Below are positions 1-12,700 of a stretch of 64,000 nucleotides of DNA, piece by piece. Origin of the DNA: Rallus limicola. Taxonomy: Eukaryota; Chordata; Aves; Gruiformes; Rallidae. Positions within the stretch are counted from its first letter, which is position 1. Each line of letters starts with the position of its first letter. Under the pieces are notes generated by a model that was given only the letters and a program-made list of their open reading frames with translations, was not told the DNA's origin and ran no database searches. The position numbers and the translations under genes were made by a program. The stretch covers positions 4,162,001-4,226,000 of the forward strand of contig JAKCOZ010000018.1 of NCBI GenBank assembly GCA_022605955.1, given 5' to 3'.

Positions 1-3000
1 AAAACCAGACACGTCTTCTGACTGAATGATTAAACAGGTACGGGCCCAAACTTAAACAAATTTAACTTGGCATCCACTATTTTATTTAATTTAGAATCAT
101 GAGCATGTATAACATTCAAAATGCTAATTAGAAAAGTGAAAATAAAATCTTTAAATGGTTTCAAAGAGTCATATTTTGCACGATTTCTGAATTAACCTAA
201 GCCAATCACTTCTTCCTCCTAAGAATTAAACAAGAATTCAATTAGACAAAACCATTAAACCAGCAGCTTTAAGAGCAACTCTTCTTTCTGCATTCGAATA
301 TAAACACTTATCTTAATACCAAGCTAGGCACTGTTAAAATCCCTTGTATTCAAGAGAATCCTTGACTCTTGTTATATGAAGCAATTTTGATATCAGGAAA
401 TCACTTGCTTGATTATTTTAGTTTATTTATTTATTTTCCAAACTAAATTACTATTTGCCAAAACACTTCAGATTAGAATACAGCTTTATTATGAAATTAC
501 AGCTAGTTGTTTCACACTTCTTACAATCCCCAGTTCATGTAAAATGTCAGGTTTGCATACTTAGAAGTAATCTGAGCAACCAGCACCAGAGGAACCCCAA
601 CAGAGGTTCGAAGCCATTTTCTGTGGGATTGGTAAAGACTTTACAAAATAAAACTACATTCAGATAAGGACCGGGAAACACAGACTGCCCATATTATTGC
701 CCAAATTATTCTGGGATCCCAGAAGGGAAACCTTTTCCCAGAGTTGCACAAAGTTTTGCATGTACTTCATAAGACACACATGCAAGGGCTGGGATGATGG
801 ATTGAATCTGCAGGTTGTCTGCAAGGATGAGAAGAGTTACAGGCACTGTTCTGCTTTACATGGCAACAAAAATACCAAATAATTAGTACCTTATTAGTTG
901 CTTTGATTGCTATTCAGGTTCAGCAAGGTATTTTCTTAGGACCAAGTGACACCAGAACCCACTCGCTGAGATGTCTTTAAAGCAAATAACCGCTTGCTGC
1001 TCCTTCTCTGCTAAGAGATGCTCACGTCAGAAGAACACCCAACATTAGTATGTGCAGAAAGTGAAAATAAAACCCAGTGTAACAAGCAACCGCTGGTACC
1101 TCCCTGTACCAGGACACCCAAATGTCCATCTCAGTATTTCTGGAGGCATGTTGCTGCTGGGGAAGCAGCAGAGCACAAGAGGAAGAGCGAGCCGTAGCCC
1201 TGGTCACCATGCTTCTCTCTGACCTCCCTTTCTGAGAAAGGGCAGAGGTTTATTTCAGAGGGAATAGCCATGAAGAGCCAAAGGAGAGAAACCCTGAAAA
1301 GTAGCAGCACTATCTAGCCAAGGCAGAGCTAGAAGGAAGCCAGGATAATGAGGGCAGAAAAGGAGCCAGCTAGAATCGACAGTCAGATGGCTGCCAGGCA
1401 GAGTGTGCCCTGGGAAAACCTCAGCAGCACTTCTTCAAGGGCAGAAGCTCCCTGGTTTGGATACCTTTTTGGCTGCTCCAAACACCGTGGTTTCCTCATG
1501 CTGCATGAGAAATGGAAGCAAGACCTTGTGTGTCACATTGGCCTGGCAGTTCTGCTTTCTTGGGAGAAGCTTTGCATGTTAAGAGATAATTAACACCATC
1601 TGCTTATTACCCTCCTGACGAGGGAGAAGAGCATCTCCAGAGGAGCCTCTCATTGCTCTGCTCTTCCCATACACACCTGGCTCCAGACCACAGTCACTGT
1701 GGAGGGAAGGAAAATACTTACATGGCCCCATCTCCCTGTGTGAGCAAGTATGGCCAGGCCTCTCCCGGGATGAGCAGGGGTGTTTTTTTTCTCACTCTTG
1801 CATTGTTGTGTTGCAGTGGTTTGCTTTTCACTGCAGCTAGTTAGTAGCTTTGTTGCAACAGGTTAATTATATTCTATTTTAATAAGCATCTTGGTTTAAC
1901 CTCCGCTTGTACGAGATTAAACTTTCAACTTCACCTCCACATTTCTTTTCAGCAGGGGAATACCAGACTCTCTGTGGTACTCATGAATTTTGCTTAACCT
2001 TTGTAATAGTTTTTCCAATACATCTTAATTTATTATTAACTATTAGTTCCAGTGTTCTGCATGCAGCAGCAGCTCCGGTCTTAGTGATTATCCCAGGTCT
2101 CTGAAGTTTGGTGTGAGGAATTCCCCTGGGACAGATGGCTGGTGAGAAACCACTGGCTCTGTACAAAGCCCATTTAGGTAATCAGGACAGTGAATAGCAT
2201 TGAGATCCCATCACCCCTTATGGAAGAGTTTGTGGACAAGTCAATCAGTCCAGCTCCCCCCTCAATCTGCTGAAAGAGTGTGATAGAAGTGCCCATGCTC
2301 AGGTTACAGCACTGAGGCACCTCTGGCACAGCGGGTCTTGGCGTAACTGAAGTCAGGGAGAGCCTCTCCAATGCCCTTCCCTGTGGGAAGAAATAAGGGA
2401 GTGGAATTCAGTTCCACAAAACCACCAAGGGGCAAAGGGAACCCAAAGGCAATTTCTTCTGATCAAGAGCATGGACATGGAAAAAAAAATAAAATCTCTA
2501 TTTTAACCAGAGATTGGGACAGGGGGTTGGGGAGGGTGGATATCCCAGAATTGTCTAACTTCAGTATTTCTACAGTCCTGTGCTGTATAGGAGCCCTTAG
2601 TCACTGCTGCTCATTGGCAGGTTGAAAAGTATTTTCTCCCGCAGGATGCATATGATTTTTTCACACTGTGGTTTTAAGACAAGGAAACAACAGGAAAAAA
2701 AAGAAAAATCAATGTTGTATAGTGTTTAGATTCTGCATATCTAAGTAGCTGTAGTGAATTAATCACAGACACAATGAACTGCAAGGAAAAAAAATTCAAC
2801 AAATACAATTTTAACACTGAAGCAAAATAAACCCCTCAAGTGACACACTGCAATTGCCATAACACTGTTTTGGCTGTGCACATTCAGTTAAATAAGACTA
2901 ATTTAGCAACTTTTAAATATCAGTAAGTAATAAACATCTTCATGTATAGGCCATGCTCACTCATTCGTGTGCTCTAGAGTATATTCAGAAATGATTTCTT

Positions 3001-5837
3001 CAATTAGCTAGACATAGTGTCTAACGAAGGACCTACTTCTCATTAAGGATTATTTAATCACATGTGGAGATTGGAAGGCATTTTCATCAGTTATTTTTGA
3101 GTTCTTGATTAATTTAAGAGGCGCTTCAAATGTTTTTCGAATGTTTTTGCCCTATTACAACACCAAAGACTTTGCTCTGTCCCAATCCAGTTTTCTACTT
3201 CCATGAAGCACCGGAAATAAGCAAACGTCAGAGATGCACCAACATACCTCCTCCTATAGCATTCACTGCTCTGACGCCTGAAGGCTGAAACAGGAAAAGA
3301 TAACAGTCCTTACAAAATTACAGGGGGGGCAAAAGGGCAAGATGTAATCCTGCACAACTCCATGCAATCCTGCACAACTCCTCTTTATCTTCTAATAGAT
3401 TGTTGTGGGGTTTTTAAAATCTGTAAGACTTCAACAGTCCTACACTTTATTAGGATTTTGCTACTTAAATCAACACCTTCTAGAAACTGGAACAGCAGTG
3501 ATATTTTTAGTTTTACTTGCAACTCATTATTACTTTGATTCCCACCTATGAAAGATAACTGTACAGCAGGTGTGCTTATACTTTTTCAATGACCTGTCCT
3601 GAAATCCATACAGAAATGCATTACACACCCAAAAGGTCTCTTACAGAATACTGGTTTTACTCTAGACAACACAGACAATGAAAGAGAGATGAAATTCGTA
3701 GCTTAAGTACTGGAGTAAAATAAATAAAGCAGTAGATGTCAACATATTAACAACAACCTAATCTCCTGAAAATGAGAAGCTGAATCGAAATCAGAAAAAA
3801 AGTATGCCTGACAGCTACGGTTACAAGTGACACACACAAATCTTGTTTATTGTTCTCTTTCCTTGGGAGCTGGTATTTTATGTATCCCACTCCTTCGGAG
3901 CTGATTATGAAAGCAATGCTGGGGTCAAAGATCATCTTAGAACTATTCCCCTGATTTAATTCTCACAAGAAATTCAGAAATAGGTCACACCAGCTCCATG
4001 TGGCTCTGCCTAGCTAATTTAGTATGCTAACATCTATTAGCAGTATACCGAATTTGCTCCTAGTACATCACATGCTGCTGACACTTTCATACATACAAAT
4101 AATTGCTTTTAAAGAAAGTATTACCTCATCAGTACTAAGTTATGGAGTACTAAGTAATTCATGAGAAGCTCACCTGAGAAGTCTACCACATGGCAGGGTT
4201 TCCCATTCATTTAAATAAAAACAGCTGAAAAGAAAAGTATCACACTCTTAATTATTCCTCTTCCCTCTACTATTATTTCCATAGATCATCATGAATACTG
4301 AATGAGCTACAGCAAATACAGACTGACAAACAGCGTTGCTTCTGGTGAGATAAATCCTTCCCTGAACAGCCTCATAACCACGGTCCTTTTCTGTCTTATC
4401 TCCTAGCTCTATTCCATGCCTGTCCAGACCACTATTTTCTGTCAGCCTTCGAAGTCCTTTGTCCTTTGCAACTCATGTTCTTCATTTCACTTTACTCCCG
4501 TTACCTCTCCTGCTCTTCCATATTTTAGTTTTATTTCTCAGAGGGGTGAGCGTGTCACAACACCTAAGAAATGGGAAACTGGAATGAACAAGTGCTAGAA
4601 ATCCACACTCTGTACCCGATGCCGCCTTTCCTGAATCCCTGTCACACAGGCATCACTTCAGAGCTTGGATGCGAGACACTAAAGTAAATTCACCAGCGTC
4701 AGTGATGTTTCAGGTTCCACACTTCCCATAACTAGACAGCAATGTCATTAACAATAGCACATTTTCTGTGACATTTTTGCCTGAGTCCTTTTTTCCTTGA
4801 ACCGATAACGAGAACAGAAAACAAATTATATGGTCTATACACTTAAGTGATTTGTAATGGATTCGTTTCACACCAAGATGTTGTAAGTAACACCATCCAG
4901 CATGCAAAGTCAGTACCGCAGGGTTGTGATTAAATGGGAACAATAACTGTACAAAATGCAGGTGAGATATCAGGAAAATGGACTGAGCTTTCCCAGTGCC
5001 CCTCAATGACTGACGCATCAATCTGCTTCCTTACAGCCCAGAGCGGCAAAGCCCCAAGGCCATTTAGTTACAAAGGCATGGCTGTGGAGCGGTTACATTG
5101 GCCTGATTCCTCCTAGGCAGTGAAGAATCCATGTTCAAGAGCATGGCGTTGGTCAGTCCAGAGGGACTGGGAAAGCTTGATGGATGGTTGTAGCAGCTCT
5201 AATATATTCAGTGTACTCAAAAGTAAACAAAACTGAACAACCCCTAAAAACACGAACAACCCAACAATTAACCCCAAAAGTCAACCAGCTGTTTGTAAAG
5301 GGAGATCTTAGTCCACTTTTGTTTTGAAGTTTGTTTCTCTGATTTCTCTTGGCAAAAGAAATTAAGTTGCCTCTCAAGTTGGGAAGAGAGTGTACAGGGT
5401 TAAGTCCCATGCAAATCTATTTTCTTTGCCTCTGAAACCTTGTAGAGTCTAAAGAAACAGAAGACACCTCAGGATCTCTAGTGATACAATTCCCCAGCTT
5501 GGCTTCATAGATGATAGGAATGCCCACTGTTCTTATTTTCACAGGATGGAAAAGTCTTTTAAAAGGTAAAATTAAGACACATGAGTAAGAATAGCAAAGC
5601 AATAGTATTTATGCTACAAAAATCCTTACAGTGTAGGAAAAAAGAAAAAGAAAAAAGGAACCAAGGAAGCTATAACAAAAATCTGAATTAAAGAAAGAAA
5701 CTAACACCCCTACAAAGATTGCTAGAAATGCAGAGGTCACCATTCGCAGAGAAAAACCTGGTCATCAGGATGATGCTGAAACACCTAGAAAAGTAATGAC
5801 TTGAACAGTGATGGCTGGGGCAGATCTTGCTAGGTAC
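1..5837. other. Unique AT-rich noncoding sequence
   Basis: No gene, RNA or recognisable interspersed repeat was found. Open frames are about 100 codons or shorter, lie on both strands and overlap each other, as expected by chance. The only local structure noted is a short 20-bp duplication near 3.35 kb, listed separately, and a purine-rich A/G stretch at about 5,637-5,665. Confidence 0.6.
3346..3381. repeat. Short tandem duplication, period 20
   Basis: The motif AATCCTGCACAACTCC occurs at 3,346 and again at 3,366, giving slightly under two copies with a 20-bp period. It looks like a simple replication-slippage duplication with no evident function. Confidence 0.75.
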
Positions 5838-5842
5838 ACACC

Positions 5843-6424
5843 TGTCCTGGTTTCAGTCAGGATAGAGTTAACTTCATTTCTAGCAGCGGATGGAATGCTG
5901 TGTTTGGGAGTTACAATGAAAGCAGTGCTGATAACACCCTGATGTTTTTAGTTGCAGTCAGACAGTCAAGGAGGGGCGAAGCCAGGACAGGTGACCCAGA
6001 TGGGCCAAAGAGAACATTCCATGCCAATTACGTCCTGCCCAGGATAACGGGGGGCTGATGGGAGGAAGAAGCGGGGCGGTTCCGGGATGCGAGGTTCTTG
6101 GGGGACGGTCGGGTTCCGGGACGGCTCTGGGTGGTGCGGCCTGAGTTGTGTGGTTCGGTGAGAAACTGCATTGTGTATCAATAGTTTCATATTCTTTTGC
6201 TCTAAAGTCCTGTTAGCATTGTTATATTTTATCTTTCTGTTATCTTAGTAAACTATCCTTATCCCAACCCACGGGCCTCTTAGTTTCTTGGTTTTGGAGT
6301 TATTTGTCCCTTCCTTTTCCCTTCCCTTGTTTCCCCCCCACCCTTTCCCTCTTCCCCTGCTCTTTTACTTTAAGGAGTAGGCAGCTGCGTGGATCTCGGC
6401 CCACAGCCGGGGTGAAACCACATA
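5843..6424 (+). mobile_element. Solo LTR of avian ERVL-like endogenous retrovirus
   Basis: The element opens with TGTCCTGGTTTCAG and a GATAGAGTTAACTTC block. A central block (about 5,985-6,035) matches the 'GCCAGGACAG..GACC..CCAAAG..ATTCCATGCC' block known from avian ERVL-type LTRs. It closes with a pyrimidine-rich tract, CAGCTGCGTGG and GGGGTGAAACCACA. The direct repeat ACACC sits on both sides (5,838-5,842 and 6,425-6,429), which fits the 5-bp target duplication of ERVL elements. With that boundary, however, the LTR ends in TA rather than the usual CA, so the 3' edge is uncertain by a few bases. No retroviral internal sequence follows, so this is a solo LTR. About 18 CpGs survive, many in 5,975-6,140, which suggests a relatively young copy. 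The family assignment rests on recalled consensus features, not on a search. Confidence 0.82.
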
Positions 6425-6549
6425 ACACCAATTAGCATATTACAGATATCAAGTAAAAGGACTGGAATGTTTCCACTTGATTTGGGTTCTGATTTAGTTT
6501 TTTGTTGATTACTGAATCCCGTCTTGCTTTCCCATTAAACAGAGAGAGA

Positions 6550-6748
6550 ATTGCAGAACTACTCAGGTTAGAAGGGACCTCCAGAGATAATCTGTTCTGA
6601 GCTGCTGTTCAGATGAGGATCCCCACTGACCAGAGGGCAGGCTGCCCCCCACCTTCCTCCAGCTGCTTCTTCAGGATCTGCAGGGATGGAGATTTCTCCA
6701 GCCTTTTCCAGGCAACCTTTTCCTGAAGCTTTTCGACAAAGGAGAACA
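6550..6748 (-). mobile_element. CR1 LINE 3' fragment
   Basis: Read on the plus strand, the segment follows the reverse complement of the CR1 3' end. It begins with CAGAACTACTCAGGTTAGAA and GGGACCTCCAGAGATAATCT, has a diverged middle, and then shows CAGGGATGGAGATTTCTCCA and CCAGGCAACCTTTTCCTGAAG. This corresponds to a 5'-truncated CR1 in minus orientation. It is too short and diverged to contain reverse transcriptase. Confidence 0.75.
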
Positions 6749-7361
6749 GCCTAACCAAATCTGAAGAGAACATGGCTTTAATGTTCACAGATTATGAAGA
6801 GTTTGAGCAGACGTTAGGAGGCTTAGAACTGCATTTTCAATCTGGTTTATGTGAGACTATCTACATACAGGAAGTATTTCAGTGTATGCAGTTAAGTGTC
6901 TCATGCCTAAAGAGCTACCTGAGCTCAAGCATCCCACAGTCAGGATTTCTCAGTGGGATTTTCTGCTTCCTTTAGGGGGAAAAATGAGCAAACAGAATTT
7001 TAGAGGGGAAAAAAACAGAATAAAAATGAGTGCAAAAATTGTAGTATTTTCTTGCATAGGCTTTTTCAATCCTCAGTTATGACAACTGATAGAGATAGTA
7101 CATACATGGGACTGATACTATTCCTTAAAGTGATTCAAGGTCACTGCCTCAGTCTATTTCTCTGAAATTTGTACATAATCCTTGGTCTGAAATAATATAC
7201 AGTCCCAAATAACAAACATAGCACTGAAATCAACTAACTTGTGCCTCCTTGGGCCAAACTCAGCAGTTAAGACAAACATTACAAAGTTTTCATACTTACT
7301 GTATGGTTGAGAAAGAAGAAACAAAAATACTTCATGTATCTCAAATGCGGCTTCTGGAGAA

Positions 7362-7409
7362 ACACACTGTGTAGGTACACAGCATACACACTGTGTAGGT
7401 ACACACATA
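7362..7409. repeat. Tandem duplication, period 24
   Basis: The 24-bp unit beginning ACACACTGTGTAGGTACACA is present twice, at 7,362-7,385 and 7,386-7,409, nearly identical. It carries CA/TG-rich low complexity and is best read as a local duplication. Confidence 0.85.
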
Positions 7410-9453
7410 CGGTTATACAGGTGGAGCCTCTGCTCAAGGCAGAACATCATATTTCCTTACAATTCTCCATTGCTGGCCAGCTTAATTTCCAAAGCCTAGA
7501 ACTACATTAACCTTACAGCAAGATTTGCACTTCCTATAAGACATTTTGATTTTCTAGAGCTTTGTATCCCATGGGAAGTCAAAGCTCTCACAGGACTTAG
7601 CAGATAAGGAGCAACTCTAGCCAGGAGGGGGCAGGAAAAGTTAAACCCAAGTACATCATAGTAGCAGTCTTCCTCCTTACATGGAGAAAACAACATTGGT
7701 GACATTATATAATCTGCAAATCATAAAATAAAAAAGAAAGAAAACTGCACAAGATTCAGCTTTAAAGATCACAGTCATGGCCTATTATGTTGACTAGTAT
7801 TTTTACCAGGGGGTTACCTTTGATTTGTTTTTGAAAACGCATTGCTTGAAGAATCAAGCAAAATTTAATCCTGGTATTATATTTCTTATTAAAATCCTAG
7901 ACAGCTCTACACTTGTGGATTACGACGATTTTGAGAAGCACAGCTACACTGTAGAAGAAGCTTCACAAACTCCTCAGCACACAAATCCCTACTCCTAAAT
8001 ATTACACTAACTCCTGCTCAGAAAATCTTATCACAGTGAACCCTCTTTTATTAGAAACTTTATGACTATCAACCCCAGCACAGTTTAAACTGCCTGAATA
8101 CTTTTCTTACATAAATATATTAGCTATATTTTACTGTAGCATAATGCATGTGCTCAGCTTCAAATCCTACTCATAACAGTTATACTGGCAATAATAAAAA
8201 TGACACGTAATTGGATTTTTTTTTAACGGCTAGTCTTCCCCCCACGCCAGCAAAGATTGCACAGACACCTTTTCCTTATTAAAACTTCACATCTTAAACT
8301 TTTAAATTTTATTCCTCTTATCAAATACCAATAGACACGACACGTTACTGTTATATAGCAAATTAGTGAATCTTTACAAAACTTCTGGTGGCGCTGAAAG
8401 GAAGGGGTGTGCATTTAGGTTGAGTCTATCTTAGAACATTTGCTCTATGTGAGAATGTATTACAAGAGAATGATGTGCTGAATGTGGGATTGCATTATTC
8501 CCTTTGAATATATAGATGGTAGTAACAACTTTTTAATGTAAATAATTAGTGCATAGAATTTTTAAATTATGCAAAAATATAAGAGTGTAAGATTCCTTTT
8601 ATGTATGATTTATGCAAAAAAGTTATAATTTCAGGTTTTCTGCATAGATTAAAATGTAACACATTTCTCAAAGATACTGCAATGCCTTTTTCATAAGAAT
8701 ATTTACTTGGGATAATTTTGATTATTTATCAAGTACTATCTACTCATCCACTTGTGATTTAAACTAGGTTATAAAATCTGTATCAAAAGGAGAAACTCAA
8801 AATAAGATGCACTTTTTACTTTTGAATGAATTCCATGAAATTGCCTGTCAAAACCATTCACATCCTGACACTTCTATTTCTGCCTATTTAACAGAAAACT
8901 GAGTCATCAAACCTGATGTAAACAGTTCTAATTTTACCTAGCTTTACAATCTACTTAAAAGGCTATAAAAAGAGGAGTTGTAAAAAGCCAGAATGATCTT
9001 CTAGCTATGGCTGTGGGAAGGGAACCTGTATCCTATGGTTGAGATAACATTCCTACCTTATGGCATTGGCCAGACAGAATCATACAAGCAAAAAATTTGT
9101 GTAGTAGAATCGTTTTGGAAGAGGAAGGGCATAATTTATATTGAAGGCAATTTGTTTCAATGAGGTGAAGAATTAGTAGGATCTCCCTTTCAATCCTTTG
9201 AGGTTTCTAAAAGATAGTGACTTGCCTGATACACAGAATCATCTTAGGTCAGCTCCCCTCACTGTGCTGGAAACCCAAACCTAGTCTCATTCTACTAGCA
9301 CAAGGAAATAAAAAGCATATTGGTCTTCTCTGAAACAGAGAAGGTGAAATGCAATATGCAAAAAAAATCATGCACAGGAGAAAGAAAATAAATCTGTTAA
9401 TAATTAATCACAAATAACTGAACATGGTTAATGATGGATTTTTGTGGGGGGTT

Positions 9454-9477
9454 TCCCCTCTCCCCCCCCCCCCCCCC
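9454..9477. repeat. C/T tract with C16 run
   Basis: A pyrimidine tract ends in 16 consecutive C (9,462-9,477). A G6 run lies just upstream at 9,446-9,451. This is a length-variable homopolymer and a likely sequencing-error site. Confidence 0.9.
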
Positions 9478-9675
9478 AAAATGACATCATGAGGTTCTTT
9501 AGGGACATCAACATTTTTAAAACTAAGGTCATTTGCTTCAACTGTATAAGCCAGTTTGTGTGGTTATTTTTCCCTCCACTCCATTAACAGTATAATTATT
9601 TGTGGAAACTAATCATTAACTTTGTGTATTTGTCACAGCGAGAATCTGAGTCCATTTTTTAAAGGGTGGTTTGGG

Positions 9676-9713
9676 TTTTTTTTTTTTTTGTTTTTTTTTT
9701 GTGGGTTTTTTTT
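9676..9713. repeat. T-rich low-complexity tract
   Basis: T14, T10 and T8 runs are separated by single G or GTGGG. No target duplication or retrogene sequence flanks the tract, so it is read as simple low-complexity DNA. Confidence 0.85.
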
Positions 9714-12700
9714 GAAAGCTCCCCATGATTTTTGACATTTTGGAATGAAATGAGTGAGTGGGAGGTAATGTGCAGGTGAACAGCTGTACTAACTTCGCTA
9801 AGAGCTGTAAAATAATAATCCCTAGCACTGCATATATGGTTGGCAAGGAGCACAATTGTGGAGCTGCGCTGCAGGGGACCACTGCATCAGTGCAACACAC
9901 TGGAACAGTGAACTCAAACACCTGAACTGGCCAAAGACAGTTAAAATTAAAGAAAAAAACAATTTTAACATTAAAGAATCTTTAGAATCTTTCAATTCAA
10001 GAAAAAAAAAATTACAAGTTTTCAGCAAAGAAAGGGATCCGATCTTCTGCATTCCTCTAGAATCTCAGGCATTCCTTTTGTGTTTCTCATCCTCACCCTG
10101 CAGAAGGATAAATAGATGCAGATTTGAACGTGCCTCAGGGCCTCTGAACAGCCTTTTAGCATGGATGACAGACTTAGTCCAGGGTACAGGGGGTAAAACA
10201 AACTTTCAGGGGCAGCACAGGAATATATAAAGAAGTAAGATTTTACAGACGTGAAATTAAACAAAAACCCCACATTGATTAATGCAGTACTTCAAAATGT
10301 ACATGTAGAGTTTAATACAAAATCAATGTTGCATTTATCATCGTGGCAATTTCCAAATTTCATTCCTTGTAGTTCCTTATCCATTATGTATGTTTGAGAA
10401 ACCTACAATGGTATTTGTAAACAGGAAAAAGACCAGAGGAGTATCCTGAAAATACCCCTCTGAGAAGAAACTGAAGAAACTGAAAAAAAAACCACCTTAG
10501 GAAACAAGCATTATATTTACAACATAATGTAACATCTTTGTATTAAAGATACACTGGGAAGTTGTAAATGACAATATCTGAAAGCAAAACAACTGTGAAA
10601 ATTTTAACCACAGCCACAGTTTCACTGAAACTAAATTCTTAGATTTTTTCCCTAATAAATCAGAGTTTGTTTTGACATGTCAAATATAATAGATAATTTC
10701 AAAGTTGTCATGGAAGTCAAAGATTATTTAATATTTGCACTGCAAAAACAATAGCTACAAGAATGAATCACTTGTTCACAGTCATGAACTGCTAAACAGA
10801 ACAGTCTGTGAGATATTTGATAAGAGTCTCACATGCCTTTTTGCCAGAGCCAAAAGCTACACTTGCTATAGTTTTTCTGTCTTCATTTGTATGTGTAATT
10901 TATTCAAGAGACAAGGAGGTGATAAATTATCCATAAACTTCATTCTAACAGCAGCACGTCGAAGGGTTTTGCAGATTACCTGCAGGTGATTTGCTATGGG
11001 TGGTTCTCTGTATCTCTAGCACGCTATCACACACACTGCTGGCACAGTTCTTCGATGAGCAGCATCAGTGATGAGCAAGTAAAACCCACTGACAACACCA
11101 ACTCAGAAGAGCAACCTATTTGTGCCATCTTGCTCTACATATTCACAGGCAGAAAAGGGATAAATACGGTAACACAATGGACACCACAACAGCTGGAAGT
11201 AACTGCCCAGCTTCTCATTTTCTCATGTGCCACCTTTAGAGAACAGCTCTCTTTTGCATCTCTGAGCAAGACTGGTCAAAAGTATGCTGCTAAGTACTAT
11301 GGTATCAGAGTATGTGTGGTATGTGTGTTACAGTAAGCAAGAACTAAGGGAGACCTTAGAGCAATGCTGCAGTTAACACTTCGTACCCAAGATCCTGACA
11401 ACGCAGAACAACACCTGGTCCCATCGTCCTCAGTGGGAGACTCTCAAACCCCAACTGTTGCTAAACATGCTTTAAGCACATCCTGACTTCCTGTGACTCT
11501 ACCCACAAGTGAGTTGCTAGAAATTAGCTCCTGCTATTAAGCCTCTGATCATCAAGCAGATTTTCAACTCCTTGACTTGCATCTGGGTAAAAGTAACACT
11601 CCCGTTGAGCTCCTGTAATACCTGCCTTTTGTCATTCCTGAATAGTTCAAACAATCCCAAGCCCCATGATGACTTTATTAAAGATTTTTATTGTAGCTGT
11701 TGATTTGTATCTTCAAAACAGTTTTCTCACATGGAACTTTTTCAAAACAAGACAATATGCATTGTGAAATCAAAGAAAAACTCAGTTGACTTTAAGAACT
11801 AGGGCAATTCAAAGCAGTCGCTTGCTTGTCACTTAGGAATGTGATATTCAATGGCATGCACATTAAAGTACTTGAAAAAATATATTTGGGGTTTTTTCCT
11901 CCCGCTGTTCCCTTACTCAGAAGCATACAGTCTCACTGCCTACAGAAAAAACTCACAGAGCTTTGATATGCAGACTTTTCCTGACCAAGGCGACTGATAC
12001 TGTTTTTATCATCATACATATCTATTTCAAATGCTCCATTAGTTTCGTAAATATCTTCTCTGCCTATCACACTGATAGGTATGATCAAACAGCTCTACAG
12101 GAGTAGCCTTACCGAGCCAGAATGTTCACCATGATATACGTTAAGGAGAAAGGGACCCACTCCACAGCTGGTGTTCAGCAAAACCATTCCTCCACAAAGA
12201 CAGCAGTTTCAGATCTGGAGCTTGGACCACATTCACAGACTTCAGTTTACACAGTCAGAGGAAATAGATCACAATTAAAAATGTATTCTTAAATCAAATA
12301 ATTTAAATGAATCCTGTGATTACCTTTTAATCATCCAATATTCCTATTGTTACCTGATTAGGGATTATGTGTTATTAAGGAGGCTTGCTTGGCACTTCCT
12401 TGAATCTGTGAGTTAGGCATATATAGCACCACTTTTACGTATAAAGTTTACATCTGCCCTGAGAGGCTGTCTGGTAACTATTCCTCCTGAGTAGTAGTGT
12501 TCAGGTAGGTAGGACATCTTCTGGGAGTAAGGTCTGAAATCCTTAGTTTTACTTCTTGAGACTGCTGTATTCCCTGGATGGCAGCTGAATACAACCAATG
12601 CTCTGAACACTGCACACAACTGCCTGGCAACACAGGGCTCCTGCAAGGCTGACAGATTTGTTTAATCGCAAGGAACTCCTTCACTCATAAAATGAAATGG

